DNA from: Sophora flavescens
Taxonomy: Eukaryota; Streptophyta; Magnoliopsida; Fabales; Fabaceae
Direction of reading: 5' to 3'
Length of the DNA stretch: 64,000 bases
Assembly: GCA_030762895.1 (NCBI GenBank)
Contig: CM061066.1
Coordinates: 115,848,715 to 115,912,714, forward strand
Numbering within the stretch: position 1 is the stretch's first letter; every line of letters begins with the position of its first letter. The position numbers and the translations under genes were made by a program. Under the pieces are notes generated by a model, which saw only the letters and a list, made by a program, of their open reading frames with translations, did no database searches and had not been told where the DNA came from. Positions 1-10,754 of the stretch are shown in pieces.

Positions 1-2
1 CT

Positions 3-1178
3 TCCGGACTGCTACAACCACTTCCAATTCCTTCTCAACAGTGGTCAGATGTTTCTATGGATTTCATTGGAGGGCTCCCAAAGACTAGTGGAATGGATAC
101 CATTTTTGTAGTGGTGGATAGGCTCACAAAATATGCTCATTTCATGGCTTTAGCTCATCCATACACTGCAAAGGAAGTAGCTGAAGTTTTCCTCAAGGAA
201 GTGGTTCGGCTCCATGGATTTCCCACTTCAATAGTATCAGACAGGGATCGCATATTCATTAGTTCATTTTGGACTGAACTCTTCAAGCTAGCTGGAACCA
301 AATTGAAATTCAGCTCAGCTTACCATCCCCAAACCGATAGGCAAACAGAAGTGGTTAATCGTTGCTTGGAGACTTATTTAAGATGCATGACTGGCATGAG
401 GCCAAAGCAGTGGCACAAATGGCTTAGTTGGGCTGAATTCTGGTACAACACCAACTACCATTCATCAACCAGGATGACTCCTTTCAAGACTCTGTATGGA
501 AGGGACCCTCATGCAGTAATCAGGGGAAATATTGGAGGAACCGCATTGGAGGAGGTGGATAGATTAACCTCAGAAAGAAATGAGCTGTTAGAAGAATTGA
601 AGAAGCAATTGTCCCAGGCACAGAACCGCATGAAGCAACAAGCCAACAAACATAGAAGAGAGGTTGAGCATTAAGTGGGGGACAAGGTTTATTTGAAGAT
701 CCAGCCTTACAAATTGAAGAACCTAGCAAGAAGAGTGAACCAGAAGTTAAGTCCTCGATATTATGGCCCTTATCCCATCACTGAAAAAATTGGGGCGGTC
801 GCATACAAGCTCCAACTACCCGAGGGAAGTAGAGTGCACCCAGTTTTCCACTCCTCTTTATTGAAGAAATCAGTTTCTGCTGATGTGGTTGTGCAACCAC
901 TTCCACCTTTTGTATCCGAAGAATGGGAACTACAAGCTCAACCAGAAGAAGTGTTAGCAGTGAGGGGAACCAAGATTGCAGATATAGAAGTCCTAATGAA
1001 GTGGAAAGGTTTGGCCAGTTGTGAGAACTCATGGGAAAAAGTAACAAGCATACAAGATCTGTTTCCAGAATTTCACCTTGAGGACAAGGTGAATCTTGAA
1101 GGGGAAGGTATTGATGCAGACATTAGGCCCACAGAAAATATGGTGTATGAGAGAGGGAAATGGAGGTCTACCAAGTGA
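3..1178 (+). pseudogene. Chromovirus pol C-terminus: integrase plus chromodomain, one in-frame stop
   Basis: The frame is open from position 3. It encodes the integrase core with MDFIGGLP and the second catalytic Asp in VSDRDRIF. The third acidic residue lies in the HPQTDRQTE block; the usual Gly of the DGQ motif is Arg here. The frame stops at TAA 672-674 and continues in the same frame from 675 with the GDKVYLK segment typical of the integrase C-terminus. A chromodomain (VLMKWKGL ... ENSWE, about 990-1045) follows, ending in a stop near 1178. In the family these domains are one polypeptide, so the TAA is a disabling mutation. The protein would join element cDNA to host DNA, with the chromodomain guiding target choice. 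Confidence 0.85.
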
Positions 1179-1222
1179 CTAAAAAGTGCATGAAGCACTG
1201 AATCATTCCTAGGAGAGAATAT

Positions 1223-1532
1223 TGTAACTAACTACTGCCGGCTAGGCAGTAGTCGTGCGTGAGGGAGGGAAGGGAGTGAATTCTGTTAGAGAGTGGGGGA
1301 TAATATAGGAGGGAATGATGCAGAGATAGGGCAGGCTGGAATTGAACTAGAACCCTAGGAGACCACTAGACTTCTCGAATTGTCTAGAGTTCTTTGTAGC
1401 CTCTCTTTAATTTTCTGCTTTTCCAGACTAGATATCACCTTGATACTAGCTGGTAGTGAAATAATATCACAGTCTCATACTCTCTTCTCTACTTCCTCTG
1501 TTGATACTCATCAGAGAGCTACTGGCCTACCA
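1223..1532 (+). repeat. Probable 3' LTR of the chromovirus
   Basis: The sequence begins TGTAACTAACTACTGCC directly after a purine tract (AGGAGAGAA, 1211-1219), as expected for polypurine tract plus LTR. The length of about 300 bp suits small chromovirus LTRs. The 3' boundary (CA at 1512-1513 or 1531-1532) cannot be fixed because the 5' LTR is outside the window. Confidence 0.55.
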
Positions 1533-1660
1533 CGAATCCAAACATGCATTTAGTATTTGCCTTGTATGGCCAAACTATTCAGCATGTCAATGGCATTAAA
1601 AGACATAAAATGTGTCATGTATTAAAAATCCCCATCTTAAATTACAAGAAAATATATATA

Positions 1661-1697
1661 TGTGGTGGTGGTGGTGGTGGGGGTGGGGGTGGGGGGG
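1661..1697 (+). repeat. G-rich (GGT)n microsatellite
   Basis: A run of TGG/GGT triplets passes into longer G runs, giving at least four G-tracts in 37 bases. It lies in the large intron of the minus-strand gene, where it would be transcribed as the C-rich strand. Confidence 0.9.
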
Positions 1698-2121
1698 CTG
1701 AAATGTGAACTGTACTCTGTACACCCATATGCTATACTCTATTAATTTAGTCCAAAAATAAAATAAAATGCAGCCTGAGACTTGTCAAAATGTTTTGCCC
1801 AATCAAGAGTCCGCTGTCATACCAGGCGAAAAACCAGTTATCACTAGAAACCCCATTAGACCCAGCAGCTAGTAAATGGTTTCAGCTGGTAGCAGACTAA
1901 GGTAACCACCAAATTCAAATCATACAAAAACAACAATATACAATTGAAAACATTTATTGCTGCACACAGTTCATAATTTTCATCCTAGAGTAAGAACGTT
2001 GAAGAATTAAAAAAGAAAAGACTCCTTGGAAGCAACTTTTTCCTTATAATTATTGACTAGGAAATAGGGGCAAATGTAATCGGATAAATATGAAAATACA
2101 CAACTAAAATCAGATACCAAC

Positions 2122-3060
2122 CTTCGATTTTGAAGCTTTTTTAGCACCTTTCTGGTCTGCTTTTTTAGCACCTTTCTGGTCTGCTTTTTTAGCACCTTTC
2201 CGTTCTGCAACCACTTTGGCGCACCTCTTCTCCTCTTCCTGTATGTGCCAGCAACAAAACATTCAAACAAAATCATTGAGATCCAATCAGAACATCATGT
2301 CCAGACCAAAGTGAAAGAGACCCAATAAAATCAATTGTAGAAAAGCAAAACAAATTGCATGGGTTCACACAAAACTAACCTGAACAAAATGAAGGTAGTG
2401 TTTGTTGAATAACCTAATTGTTTCCTTCACCTTCAAGGAGTCAGTTTTCTCTGCAGTAATTGTAGCCACATTTTCCGAATCCACCTTAGCTTTTACAGCT
2501 TCAACTTTCAACTTCACCTCGCTCTTTGGTGATGCTTCCAATTTGCTCTGTTTCTCTGAAATAACTTCTCCATTACTCGTTCCCTCGCCATTCTCATTAC
2601 GATTCTTTTTATGACGCTTGTTTGTCTTCGCCGTATCACTGTGTTTGCCTTCGTCTATGTCTTCCACAGCCTCTGCTTTTCGACGAACCCCAAGCTCCTC
2701 GGCTGCTTTTTCCTTCGCTACCGCCTCGGCTTTTCGACGAACCCGAAGCTCCTCAGCTGCTTTTTCCCTCGCTTCTTTTTCCTTCGCTGCTTTTTCCCGA
2801 AGCTCCTCAGCTGCTTTTACCTTCGCTGCTTTTTCCTTCGCTGCATGGATCCGAGCGCTGCTTCTTCGCTGCATTGGCGAATCGTTCGAGTCCTCGGCGA
2901 TCTTTGCTCCTTTTACGCCATCCTTCACGGCGGTTTTGCCCTCGGAGCTCTTCTCTGCCCTGGAAACCATCACACACTGCTGAGTACCACCACCGAGCTC
3001 GGCGTTCGCGATCGAGCTCTGAATCGGAGTAGCAACGCAGTCCAGAGATTGCACAACCAT
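2122..3060 (-). CDS. N-terminal exons of a YDG/SRA-SET type H3K9 methyltransferase (SUVH-like) or YDG protein
   Basis: Two coding exons are visible on the minus strand. Exon 1 is 3060-2380, 227 codons from ATG, ending in RLFNKHYLHFVQ and followed by donor GTTAGT. Exon 2 is 2238-2122, 39 codons, preceded by acceptor ACAG, starting EEEKRCAK and followed by donor GTTGGT. The 141-bp intron is phase 0 and the splice joins the HFVQ and EEEKRC motifs. That joined block is what I recognise as lying just before the SRA/YDG domain in SUVH4-like and YDG proteins; this is recall, not a search. Exon 1 is strongly charged, with Ala/Glu/Lys-rich helical repeats and an RRSSARI patch, and is probably nuclear. 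The SRA and SET exons would lie left of position 1. The start at 3060 is the first ATG after a good 3' splice site at 3067. Confidence 0.72.
2135..2206 (-). repeat. Three 24-bp tandem units in exon 2 (KGAKKADQ repeats)
   Basis: Three consecutive 24-bp units, nearly identical at DNA level, encode a Lys/Ala-rich octapeptide repeat just after EEEKRC. Unit length is a multiple of three, so copy-number change would keep the reading frame. Confidence 0.85.
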
Positions 3061-3320
3061 GTAAATCTGCAATCAAACAGAAGAAAAAACCATAATGAGA
3101 CAAAAATCAAGACCGAAATGTTGAAAACTAAGAAATGTAATCAGAACACAGGACGAAAAAGCACTTGCGGGTTAAAGATTTCCCGGGAAAAGAAGAATCT
3201 GGATGAGTTAGCTTAGATTGGAAGCTTCTAGGGTTTAGCGAGGGAAAGAGAAAGCGAGAGAAGCGAGAACGGCGAAAGTGAGAGAGAAAAGGGAGAGCGA
3301 GCGAGAGAAAGAGGGAAACG
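3061..3320 (-). other. 5' UTR with intron upstream of the SUVH-like start codon
   Basis: On the minus strand a polypyrimidine stretch ending GATTGCAG (boundary 3067/3066) lies six bases before ATTTAC and the ATG, a clear 3' splice site in the leader. Further upstream is a CT-rich leader (about 3230-3318, the Y-patch type common near plant transcription starts) with an AAACCCTAG motif near 3220. The donor of this leader intron was not fixed. Confidence 0.55.
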
Positions 3321-3346
3321 AACAGTTTCGTTTTTCGTTTTATTTT

Positions 3347-3354
3347 TATTTATA
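3347..3354 (-). promoter_or_regulatory. TATA box of the SUVH-like gene
   Basis: TATAAATA on the minus strand, about 30 bp upstream of the CT-rich leader. The stretch at 3400-3530 upstream is less AT-rich than its surroundings, as expected for a promoter of an expressed plant gene. Confidence 0.5.
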
Positions 3355-3360
3355 AAAAAT

Positions 3361-3865
3361 AAAAAATAAAAAATAGAGCTAGCTTCAGTGTCTCGGGGAG
3401 TGGAATAGTGAGAAGACGCAATTGCAGGATAATCGGAAATAATTCATTTTATTTCGCTTTTTCTCCGCGTTCCCGCTTCGCATTTTGATATCCCTCGCTC
3501 GCTCGCAGACGCAGACAAAAGGGGCATGGTGGTGGCCCTGAAGCACTTTGGGGCATGAATTATTCGGTGGATCGCGTCATGATGTGTTGAGTTTAGGGAC
3601 CTTGTTGCTATTGGATCGTGTTTGAATTTTGTGCCACGTCACGGTCGATCACGTATGAAAGCTAATGCTCTTGGCGCCTTTGGATATTATTTAACGGATG
3701 ATCTAGCGCTAGTGACTATTTTTTTCCGTTCTTTTATGGTGATTTCCGTCGGGGGTACATTGGTAGTGCCCAATAATTAACTCTGACTATAATAGATAAT
3801 GGATAATTTTAGGGCCATTGAACTAGTTTAAGGACTTTTTGCGATCAATTCTTTGATAAGGATAA
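3361..3865. other. Intergenic DNA upstream of the SUVH-like gene
   Basis: No convincing coding frame. It holds a GC-rich promoter-like patch (about 3400-3530), then ordinary AT-rich sequence up to the MITE at 3866. Confidence 0.6.
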
Positions 3866-4301
3866 AGTGTTCATGGATCGGTTTGGTTCGTATTTGTATA
3901 AAAAATAAATCCGAACCAATCAAAATCAATTAGTTCGGATAGGTTCAGATTTGTAATTTTTTTGTTAGAAAATCTAAATCAGACCAAATCAATCAAGAAC
4001 GGGTTGGTTTGGTTTTGGATCCAACAAATATTAAAAATATGAAAAATTAAATCATATATATAAAAAATAAAATATAGTAAATATTAAAATTTTAAATTAT
4101 TAGAATATAAAATATATACAAATATTAAAATATAATAAGTATTTAAATATTAAAAAATATTTAAACATTAAAATATAATAATCGTTTCGGTTCTATGATC
4201 CTTGAATCTGAGAACCGAACCAATTACCATCGGGTTGGGTTTGGTTTGGTTTGGTTTAGATTCTCGGTTCATTGAGTTGATCCGAACCAATGAACACCCC
4301 T
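3866..4301. mobile_element. MITE-like element with GGTTTGGTT-rich terminal inverted repeats
   Basis: The ends are imperfect inverted copies: AGTGTTCATGG-ATCGGTTTGG on the left, and CCGAACCAATGAACACCCCT on the right. GGATAA is directly repeated outside both ends (3860-3865 and 4302-4307), a candidate target-site duplication. The interior is very AT-rich with no coding. Superfamily not assigned. Confidence 0.6.
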
Positions 4302-4307
4302 GGATAA

Positions 4308-4612
4308 GGGTAAACCAATTAAAGGGTTTTGTTTATAAAAGTTACAATAACAAATAATATCATTAAGTTATTTGTATTTACATCTCACCCCTTCTCCCTC
4401 CACTACCATTGTCCCACCATTCCATCTGCCACCTACTTCCTCATCGGCAATCACCATTTGAGTTATCCCTAGAGCCATTGTCCAAGTCATAAAATTCCTT
4501 TTGGAGCAACCTAGAATTCAACACAAACCCAGACCATTCAAGCTTTCTAGGCAGTAGCACGGGTGCTCAATCATCAATGTAAGACACATGTTTCCAATAT
4601 ATCAAAAGGAAT
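4308..4612. other. Unannotated intergenic sequence
   Basis: AT-rich to CT-rich noncoding DNA between two MITEs; no frame, repeat or RNA gene recognised. Confidence 0.5.
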
Positions 4613-4615
4613 TGA

Positions 4616-4906
4616 GGCTATGTTTGGGAGGATGGAGCGGGATGGTGAAGAGACATTAACCCATTGTTTGGGAACTCCTTCATTAACGGAGTGGGATGGT
4701 TGAGGATGGCAATACAAACCACTCCATCCCACTCAAACCCTCTCATTTTCATACCTTCCAAATTGGGGGTTTCGGATTTTCCTCCACTCCCTCATCAAGC
4801 TTCCAAACAACGGAGTGATATTTTTACATTTCCACTCCATTTTATTATCAACTACTCCATTATTAACCACTTCACTGCATCTCCTTCGAAACTCCCAAAC
4901 ATAGTC
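4616..4906. mobile_element. Tourist-like (PIF/Harbinger) MITE, complete
   Basis: Terminal inverted repeats GGCTATGTTTGGGAG and CTCCCAAACATAGTC (14 of 15 matching) are flanked by a 3-bp direct repeat TGA (4613-4615 and 4907-4909). The GGC..TGTTTGG terminus and 3-bp duplication are typical of Tourist-like MITEs. The 291-bp interior has no gene; small open frames here are incidental. A truncated relative lies at 12228-12433 in inverse orientation. Confidence 0.75.
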
Positions 4907-4909
4907 TGA

Positions 4910-6090
4910 AGGTGAGCCAACCAACCAATTTATTGGTAGCATTATATGCAGGACCTAGCATTGGCATCATAGCTTCTTCCTCACCTTCCCTTTGAATTAG
5001 CCAAGAAGATTTGTCTATATAAGTGGAATGAAAAAGTATCCTAACAGAAACAACACCACACCATTTCACACTTTGGGTTTCATCAAATAGCTCTATACTG
5101 TGCATATTACTATCACCCTCAAACATCACAATCTCATCCAACTTGTCTTTTCTAACAATCCTGCTCCACTACATGACAAATTAACTGAATGCTTCATTCA
5201 TCTAAATAGTAATTGAATCTAACATGGCATATGTTGAGACCACACTCTCTCTAAACTCTTTCTATTATCTGGTAAGCCTTCATCACCTCCATCCGATCCA
5301 TATACGACCACAGTAGGGTTTAGATCATGTGCCGCTCGACCACGACCCGGATGGTGATGATGGCGACGAGAGGAACAATTGTTCTATTGGTAGGGTTATC
5401 AATAGTGGCAACGGGATTCGAATGGACGTCGAGGGAAACAGTGATTTCTGCACCGGTGCAAAACAGAACGGTGTAGAGGTTGGTGGGAAAAGTGGATAAG
5501 AGGAGGAAGAAGAAGACGAGGTGAGAGAAGCGAAACCCAAGGACGAGATTGCTATTAAACAGAATACACCATGAAGGATGAGAAAAAAACCGCCACCAAA
5601 GACTTATCAGTTCCATCATCGAAGGAATCGAGCTACGACGATCCTCTAAAGCTATTGCTCTAGATCCCCTAACACATATACAGTGAGGGTTACCTTGCAG
5701 TTCCATCAGAGGAAGAATGAGCTTCAACTCCCTTCCATGGCTGCTCAGTTGCGATACATTAAAAGAGGGACTTGAAACTAAATAAGAACTTTTAAAATAA
5801 CTACCTCTTTAAATTATAAGAGGGACTTGCATATAAATATTATAGTTTAAAGCAACTTCTACATAAATTATAAGGATAGTTTAGACTTTTATGTTTATTG
5901 GTTTGACAAGTTTCAGGTAATGGCTTCTTAACCATTTGTTTCTCAAGATACCAAAATCTACGATAGGTAGACAAGGCACCACTGGTACAACCCATTTGAT
6001 GGGCACTACCATAAAAGGCGCGTCACCTTAAAGATGATTGTTAAATAAAATAATATGGTACTAATTACCACTCATTTATTTAACCATTTA
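4910..6090. other. Intergenic sequence with an unclassified GC-richer patch
   Basis: Mostly AT-rich. The patch at about 5290-5750 is less AT-rich and open on both strands: a short hydrophobic frame on the plus strand near 5350-5480 and a longer one on the minus strand. No domain is recognisable, and neither frame has both a clear start and splice context. It could be a decayed gene or a repeat; I cannot decide. Confidence 0.4.
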
Positions 6091-7045
6091 ATTGATATAT
6101 AGTGTTGGTGTAAAGATTTTTCACACTATTAAATAATCACAAATTGTCATATCATTTAAAAAAATATTTGATCGTTATCGTGATTACATTAAGGGCTCGT
6201 TTGGTGGTTAGAATCAGAGAGACAGAATAGGATAAGCCGTTATATCCTGTCCGAAACTATTGTCTGGTGAGCCGGCATGATAGGATAAATCAATCATGTC
6301 ACATCATATCATCTAGTTAAATTCTATCCTGGGGAAAAGACTGAGTTAGAACTCATCAGGATATGATATGGTGATTTAAGGTATAATTAAATATAAAAAT
6401 ATTTTATATATAAGATAATTAAAGTATGATAAAATAATAATCTAAAGTATAATAAAATATTAAATTGTTACCAAAAAAAGGTATATTAAAATATAATATA
6501 TTTAACATAATAAGATTATTTTAAATTTTGTTTTTATTCTATCGTAAGGCTAATTTTGTTATTTTATATTATTTTTAAAAATTGAAAAATATAAATATTA
6601 TTCTAATAATTTACCTATAAGTAAAAGGTAAAAATGAATATTTAAATTATAAAAATTTAATTTAAATTAAAAAATATTTTTAAAAAAATAAAATTATATG
6701 TAATATCATCACAAGGATAATTTTGTCTTTTTATATAATTTAAAAAAATAAAATTATAAAAAACTAATATCTAATAAAATACGAAAACATTTAGAATAAA
6801 GATGAAAATTTTAAAATTCTTACTAAAATTATAATGCAATCCAGTTAGTTATCTTATGGACACCAAATGTCGGGTATGATAACCGCTTATCATGCTCGTA
6901 TCCTGTCAAACTTCTGTCATGCTCTCTTATCCTATCATTCCTTATCATATTTTGACCATCAAACGAGCCATAATAGTTACATGTAGGATGATTTGTCATT
7001 GGTTAATAGTGTAAAAAAAAATTATAGTGACGGTATATCAAAATT
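6091..7045. mobile_element. Older MITE split by a Tourist-like insertion
   Basis: The left arm (about 6091-6190) and the inverted right arm (about 6975-7045) match: both contain GATATA, a T-rich run, CACTATTAA and CAA/TGACAAAT in the same order. They form one element with long inverted repeats interrupted at 6193-6970. The style resembles MITEs seen in legume genomes (recall only). Outer boundaries are approximate. Confidence 0.5.
6193..6970. mobile_element. Tourist-like (PIF/Harbinger) MITE nested in an older MITE
   Basis: Ends GGGCTCGTTTGGTGGT and ACCATCAAACGAGCCA are inverted repeats (14 of 16) flanked by TAA at 6190-6192 and 6971-6973, the 3-bp target preferred by PIF/Harbinger elements. 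The subterminal parts (to about 6350 and from about 6850) share TATCCTGTC/GACAGGATA motifs. The core is extremely AT-rich and noncoding. Confidence 0.75.
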
Positions 7046-9940
7046 AAAGTCTTTATATATTTAGGTAGCATTTGACTCAGCTTTTTTGGGTTTAAAAACT
7101 ACTTCAAAGTTAAAGTTATAAATAAGAAGTTTAAAAAGAAAATGGTTACAGTTTTTTTGTAGTTTCTAAACTTTTTAAGAAAGCTAAAAATATAAATTGA
7201 ACAGCAAATCAGAATCTCAACGTAGGAGAGTGTGCGATTTCCACATCTTCAATTTCTAGTTAATAGAGCAGGTTGCAAGCCAAAAAAAACTCAACCTAGC
7301 TCATTACCGAAATTCGAATATCATATAAACAATCAAAGACTGTCATTTTTATCTACTTTTCAAACATCGACAAACGTAAGCCTAGAAACAAAGTCACAAT
7401 CTTCATTCACAAAATCGCAGAACAAAACGAGTTATCACAAACCATCATTAATTAAAGTTATCATTTAGCAATAACCAATAGTATGGAAATCCTATGTGCG
7501 ACCACATAAAAATACAATAAAAAAACGAAACACGATAATCCATGATATCAAATCAACCCAACAACACCCCCTCAACCTCAAAATATCCAAAAACCATAAA
7601 ACACTGCATCTTCACTCATAGAAAATTGAAAGGATTCTTAATACCTCACCTTTGAGGTTGAAATTAGTCAGCTCAGGTAGTCTAATTGTCCTTGTCGTGT
7701 GTGAAATGGAGAGTACATAGTGAAAAAGGTGATACCGAGAGTGAGGGACAACCGTGAGGCAGGAGGGGGAGGCATAAGAAGATTGAAGAAAGTAAAACAT
7801 GTTACAAAAGTAACATAGGCATCCTAGGGGTTTTTATTGAGAGGGCTTGACATTTAGGACTTTTGGGTATCTTTTTAAAATAAGTAAAAAACTCGTCGAG
7901 TCATCAAGTTGGTTTGGTTCAAAATTATGGAATCCGAGAAACAACTCATTCGTCATCAGGTCTAATTGAGTTTTTTCCAATTAAACATGATGACCCGAAC
8001 CAAATCGAACCTAGTGTAATACTTGGTATGGTTCAGGTTGGCAAATTCGTGGGTCAACCTGAACCAATTCATGCCTCTACTCAAAACTTCATCTCACCTT
8101 TGGATTGGGTGGCTCCTGCTGTATATACCATCCCACCACACTTCGACAATCATGGTTGGTTGTGGGTTCCTATATCAGGTTCTCTCTCTCTTACACACAC
8201 ACAAAATATACCACGAGTGAGGCAAAAATGACATGAAGTTCAAGAAGACATAGTCAACAACTCAAATTTGCCAATCTACATTCTCCCCTTTTGCTCGCGA
8301 CATTGCTCATATGGTCATGATTTCTTACCGATTTGTTACAAAATGGGTGGTTTATAGTGACATAAAGTGAAACCTGCTGCAACGAATAAAGCATTTTGAA
8401 AACGCTGGTAATCTTAAGATGCATTTACTATCATTTGGGTAAAATGATAGAGAGAGGTGTAAGAGTTAGGTTGATAAATCTAGGAAGCTGGTTGTCTTTT
8501 TTATGCATGTTGCGAGATGTTGATAGCATTAAAGGAAGCAACACAACACCTTAGACTTTTTTTTCGGCACCTAACCTCATGGTGCTACACTTCGCCACTG
8601 CACAAGTGACCCTTACCAACATCACCATGCTAGATTAAGCTCAATATAAGTTAGGTCCTAGTTTTCCAGTAGCATAAACATTATGATGGGTGGGAGTGGA
8701 GGAAGGTTACTACCTTGACACTGATGTGGTTTTATTATGATAAAAATTATTCACATTGTTGGAGAAGTGATTGGTCTTGAAACTTGTTGGGTATTTGGTG
8801 ACAGATGAATGTTCATGAGAGAGAACTTGAGGTTGGTTGGTTGGGACTAAACCCATGAAGCATAAACATAAAGGTTGTATATTAAATAGTAAAGAGATAA
8901 GTCAATTAAGGTTATCTCAAGTGGGTGTGGATCAATACTCATGATTCTTTATTGCCAATTATCGATTTTTTAAAATTTAAAGAACTTTAAGTGAAAGGAT
9001 TGGAGAATTCAATTTGTTGCTTGTTGCATTAGCCCTTTGGATTGTTTGAAACATAAGTAAAAGGGATTGGTGTGGGATATATGTGTTAGGGAATAAAATA
9101 AGGTATGGATTATAATAAAATGTGCTCTTTTTGGTTTGTTTAAAATTGGTGGTGCTGTATTTTATTGTGGGACTTTATGATCTTGGTTGAGGAAATGAAA
9201 TGCAGGTACAAAATGGTTAAGCTGACACAATTGCACTAGGATGGAACATTGATCTACATGATGTTGGCTTCAAGTTTTGGGGGGTGGAGTGAAACACTTG
9301 GGAGGGGAAATTCAACGGGACAAATTAAAACACTGCGAGAAACACTTGAAAGGAGGGTGTATTTAATATTGTACTGTGCTAACCACTCTTATGTCTGGTT
9401 TGTTTGTTTGTTTTTAAAAAAAAAAACAGGAATTGGTTTTCTGGAAAAGTGGTTTTCTGGTTTGCAGATGGGTGGAAGACTTCAATTGGCTGCATACAAC
9501 TTCTGAGGATTTGAGTGGCTAAAACACTAGGGGGAAATTAAACACATGAGGGTTGGGTCTACTAACACTTTTTTATCAATAAGAGAGAAACATGAGAGGA
9601 GTGAAACACGAGATACGTCTGTAAGGTGAGGAGGGACTACAAGAGAATTTTGAGTGGTGTGACACACAAGTGGTGTCTAGGAGGTAAGGTTTCCATAAAT
9701 CTTGGGCAAAAATCCTTATTTTTCTTTTATAACATCATGCTTAGTACTGTCTTAGTTTCTAGTGCAAAAAGAATTCTCCGACGGTATAAAGTGGTGGTGC
9801 TTTTTGGGCCATTTCATATAAAGGTTCGAAGGAGCTTCTATTGGCCAATGGTCATCTTTGGTTTTTCCCTTGTTTTCACTTGTTTTTCTCAATTTGATGC
9901 AACCAGTTATCTGCTGCCCTTCCCTTTTTAAGCTGATCTG
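7046..9940. other. Long intergenic stretch without recognisable genes
   Basis: Six-frame inspection gives only short frames without domains. About 7880-8070 contains GGTTTGGTTC and GAACCAAATCGAACC stretches in opposite senses, perhaps a decayed relative of the 3866-4301 element. From about 9240 the text becomes G/T-rich like the LINE 3' region that follows. Confidence 0.45.
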
Positions 9941-10754
9941 ATCTGATAATTTTGTGGATTTTTGTTCTTGGTTTCTGCTTATGGTGCTGACCTTAGATGT
10001 ATTATGGGTCTATGTTCTTGTTAAGGAGTTGGAACTGGTTACCTGGATGGTTGTGATAACTCGAAGAAATGGTAGTGGTTTTTGGAGCTCACAGGGAGGT
10101 GGCTGTAAATACCCTCTTGGTTTCAGGAGTGGGTGTTCTCTAACAGTTTGGTTTTCTGATTGAGTAAAAGGTTATTAAAATGATATGATTTATACAAGGT
10201 GAACATGTAATCATGATAATGCTTTGGTTGTGGAGTTTGGTCTTGCAATTCTTGTGGCTGCACAAAGTATAGGTCTGATATGGAAGTTTGAGTGTGGATT
10301 TTCTTGTTGTATTGGTTTTCTCAAGAGGTGGTTGGTACATTCTCATCTTACGATCCTAACAACAAAGGCATAGAAGTGTGTATTTTTGCATTCTCAATCT
10401 TGGTTCTGCTATGATTGGATATTAGTGTAATTGGTTTTGCATCTTAACTTTGGTTCTTTTGCATTATTAAGTTCTGATCTTAGGTGCTTGGCAAGTGAAG
10501 TGTGATGGGTTTGGTCTGTTCATCAAGTAATGGCTTATTATTGTTCAATTAGGAAGTCTTATTGTGGGGTTTTACTATTTAAGCTTCAAAGATTGTTCTT
10601 TTCTAAGGGTTTCTTGTAGGTTTGATTCTACTTCTACTTTTAGGGGTAGTATCAATGTTACATAGCTATCCTCTATCTTTTTCTTGTATATGCGTTGGAG
10701 TACCTGGAGTACCCCTTGTACTCCGAATCAATATACTTTTTGCTTATAAAAAAA
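9941..10754 (+). mobile_element. 3' end of a LINE (L1-like), plus strand
   Basis: The block ends GAGTACCCCTTGTACTCC, then ATCAATATACTTTTTGCTTAT and an A-run at 10748-10754. The reverse complement of 13049-13097 has the same ending (GAGTACCCCTTGTATTCC, ATCAATATA, TTTATCAAA). Two independent copies sharing a terminus that ends in a simple A/TA tail identify the 3' end of a non-LTR family. The upstream sequence looks like 3' UTR; the 5' boundary is not defined and no ORF2 is present. Confidence 0.55.

Larger units (their letters stand above)
1..1532 (+). mobile_element. Ty3/gypsy chromovirus (Reina/Tekay-like), 3' end only
   Basis: This is the 3' end of a plus-strand LTR retrotransposon: integrase core, integrase C-terminus and chromodomain (3-1178), a short purine-rich tract (1211-1219), then LTR-like sequence from TGTAAC at 1223. 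The chromodomain places it among plant chromoviruses. The 5' LTR, gag, protease and RT would lie left of the window. It sits antisense inside an intron of the minus-strand gene at 2122-3060. The right boundary is inferred: a TG...CA layout allows an end near 1513 or 1532, and the matching target-site duplication is outside the window. Confidence 0.82.

Noticed and set aside
2402..3216. Several overlapping plus-strand open frames of 70-201 residues rich in Ser, Phe and Cys
   Set aside because: They are antisense shadows of the Ala/Glu/Lys-rich exon 1 of the minus-strand SUVH-like gene, which has correct splice sites and recognisable motifs.
4664..5141. Small open frames around 4660-5140
   Set aside because: Most fall within the Tourist-like MITE or straddle its border and have no domain.
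5320..5727. 135-residue minus-strand frame and a short hydrophobic plus-strand frame
   Set aside because: Both strands are open over the same GC-richer patch, neither shows a family motif, and splice or promoter context is unconvincing. Kept only as an unclassified patch.
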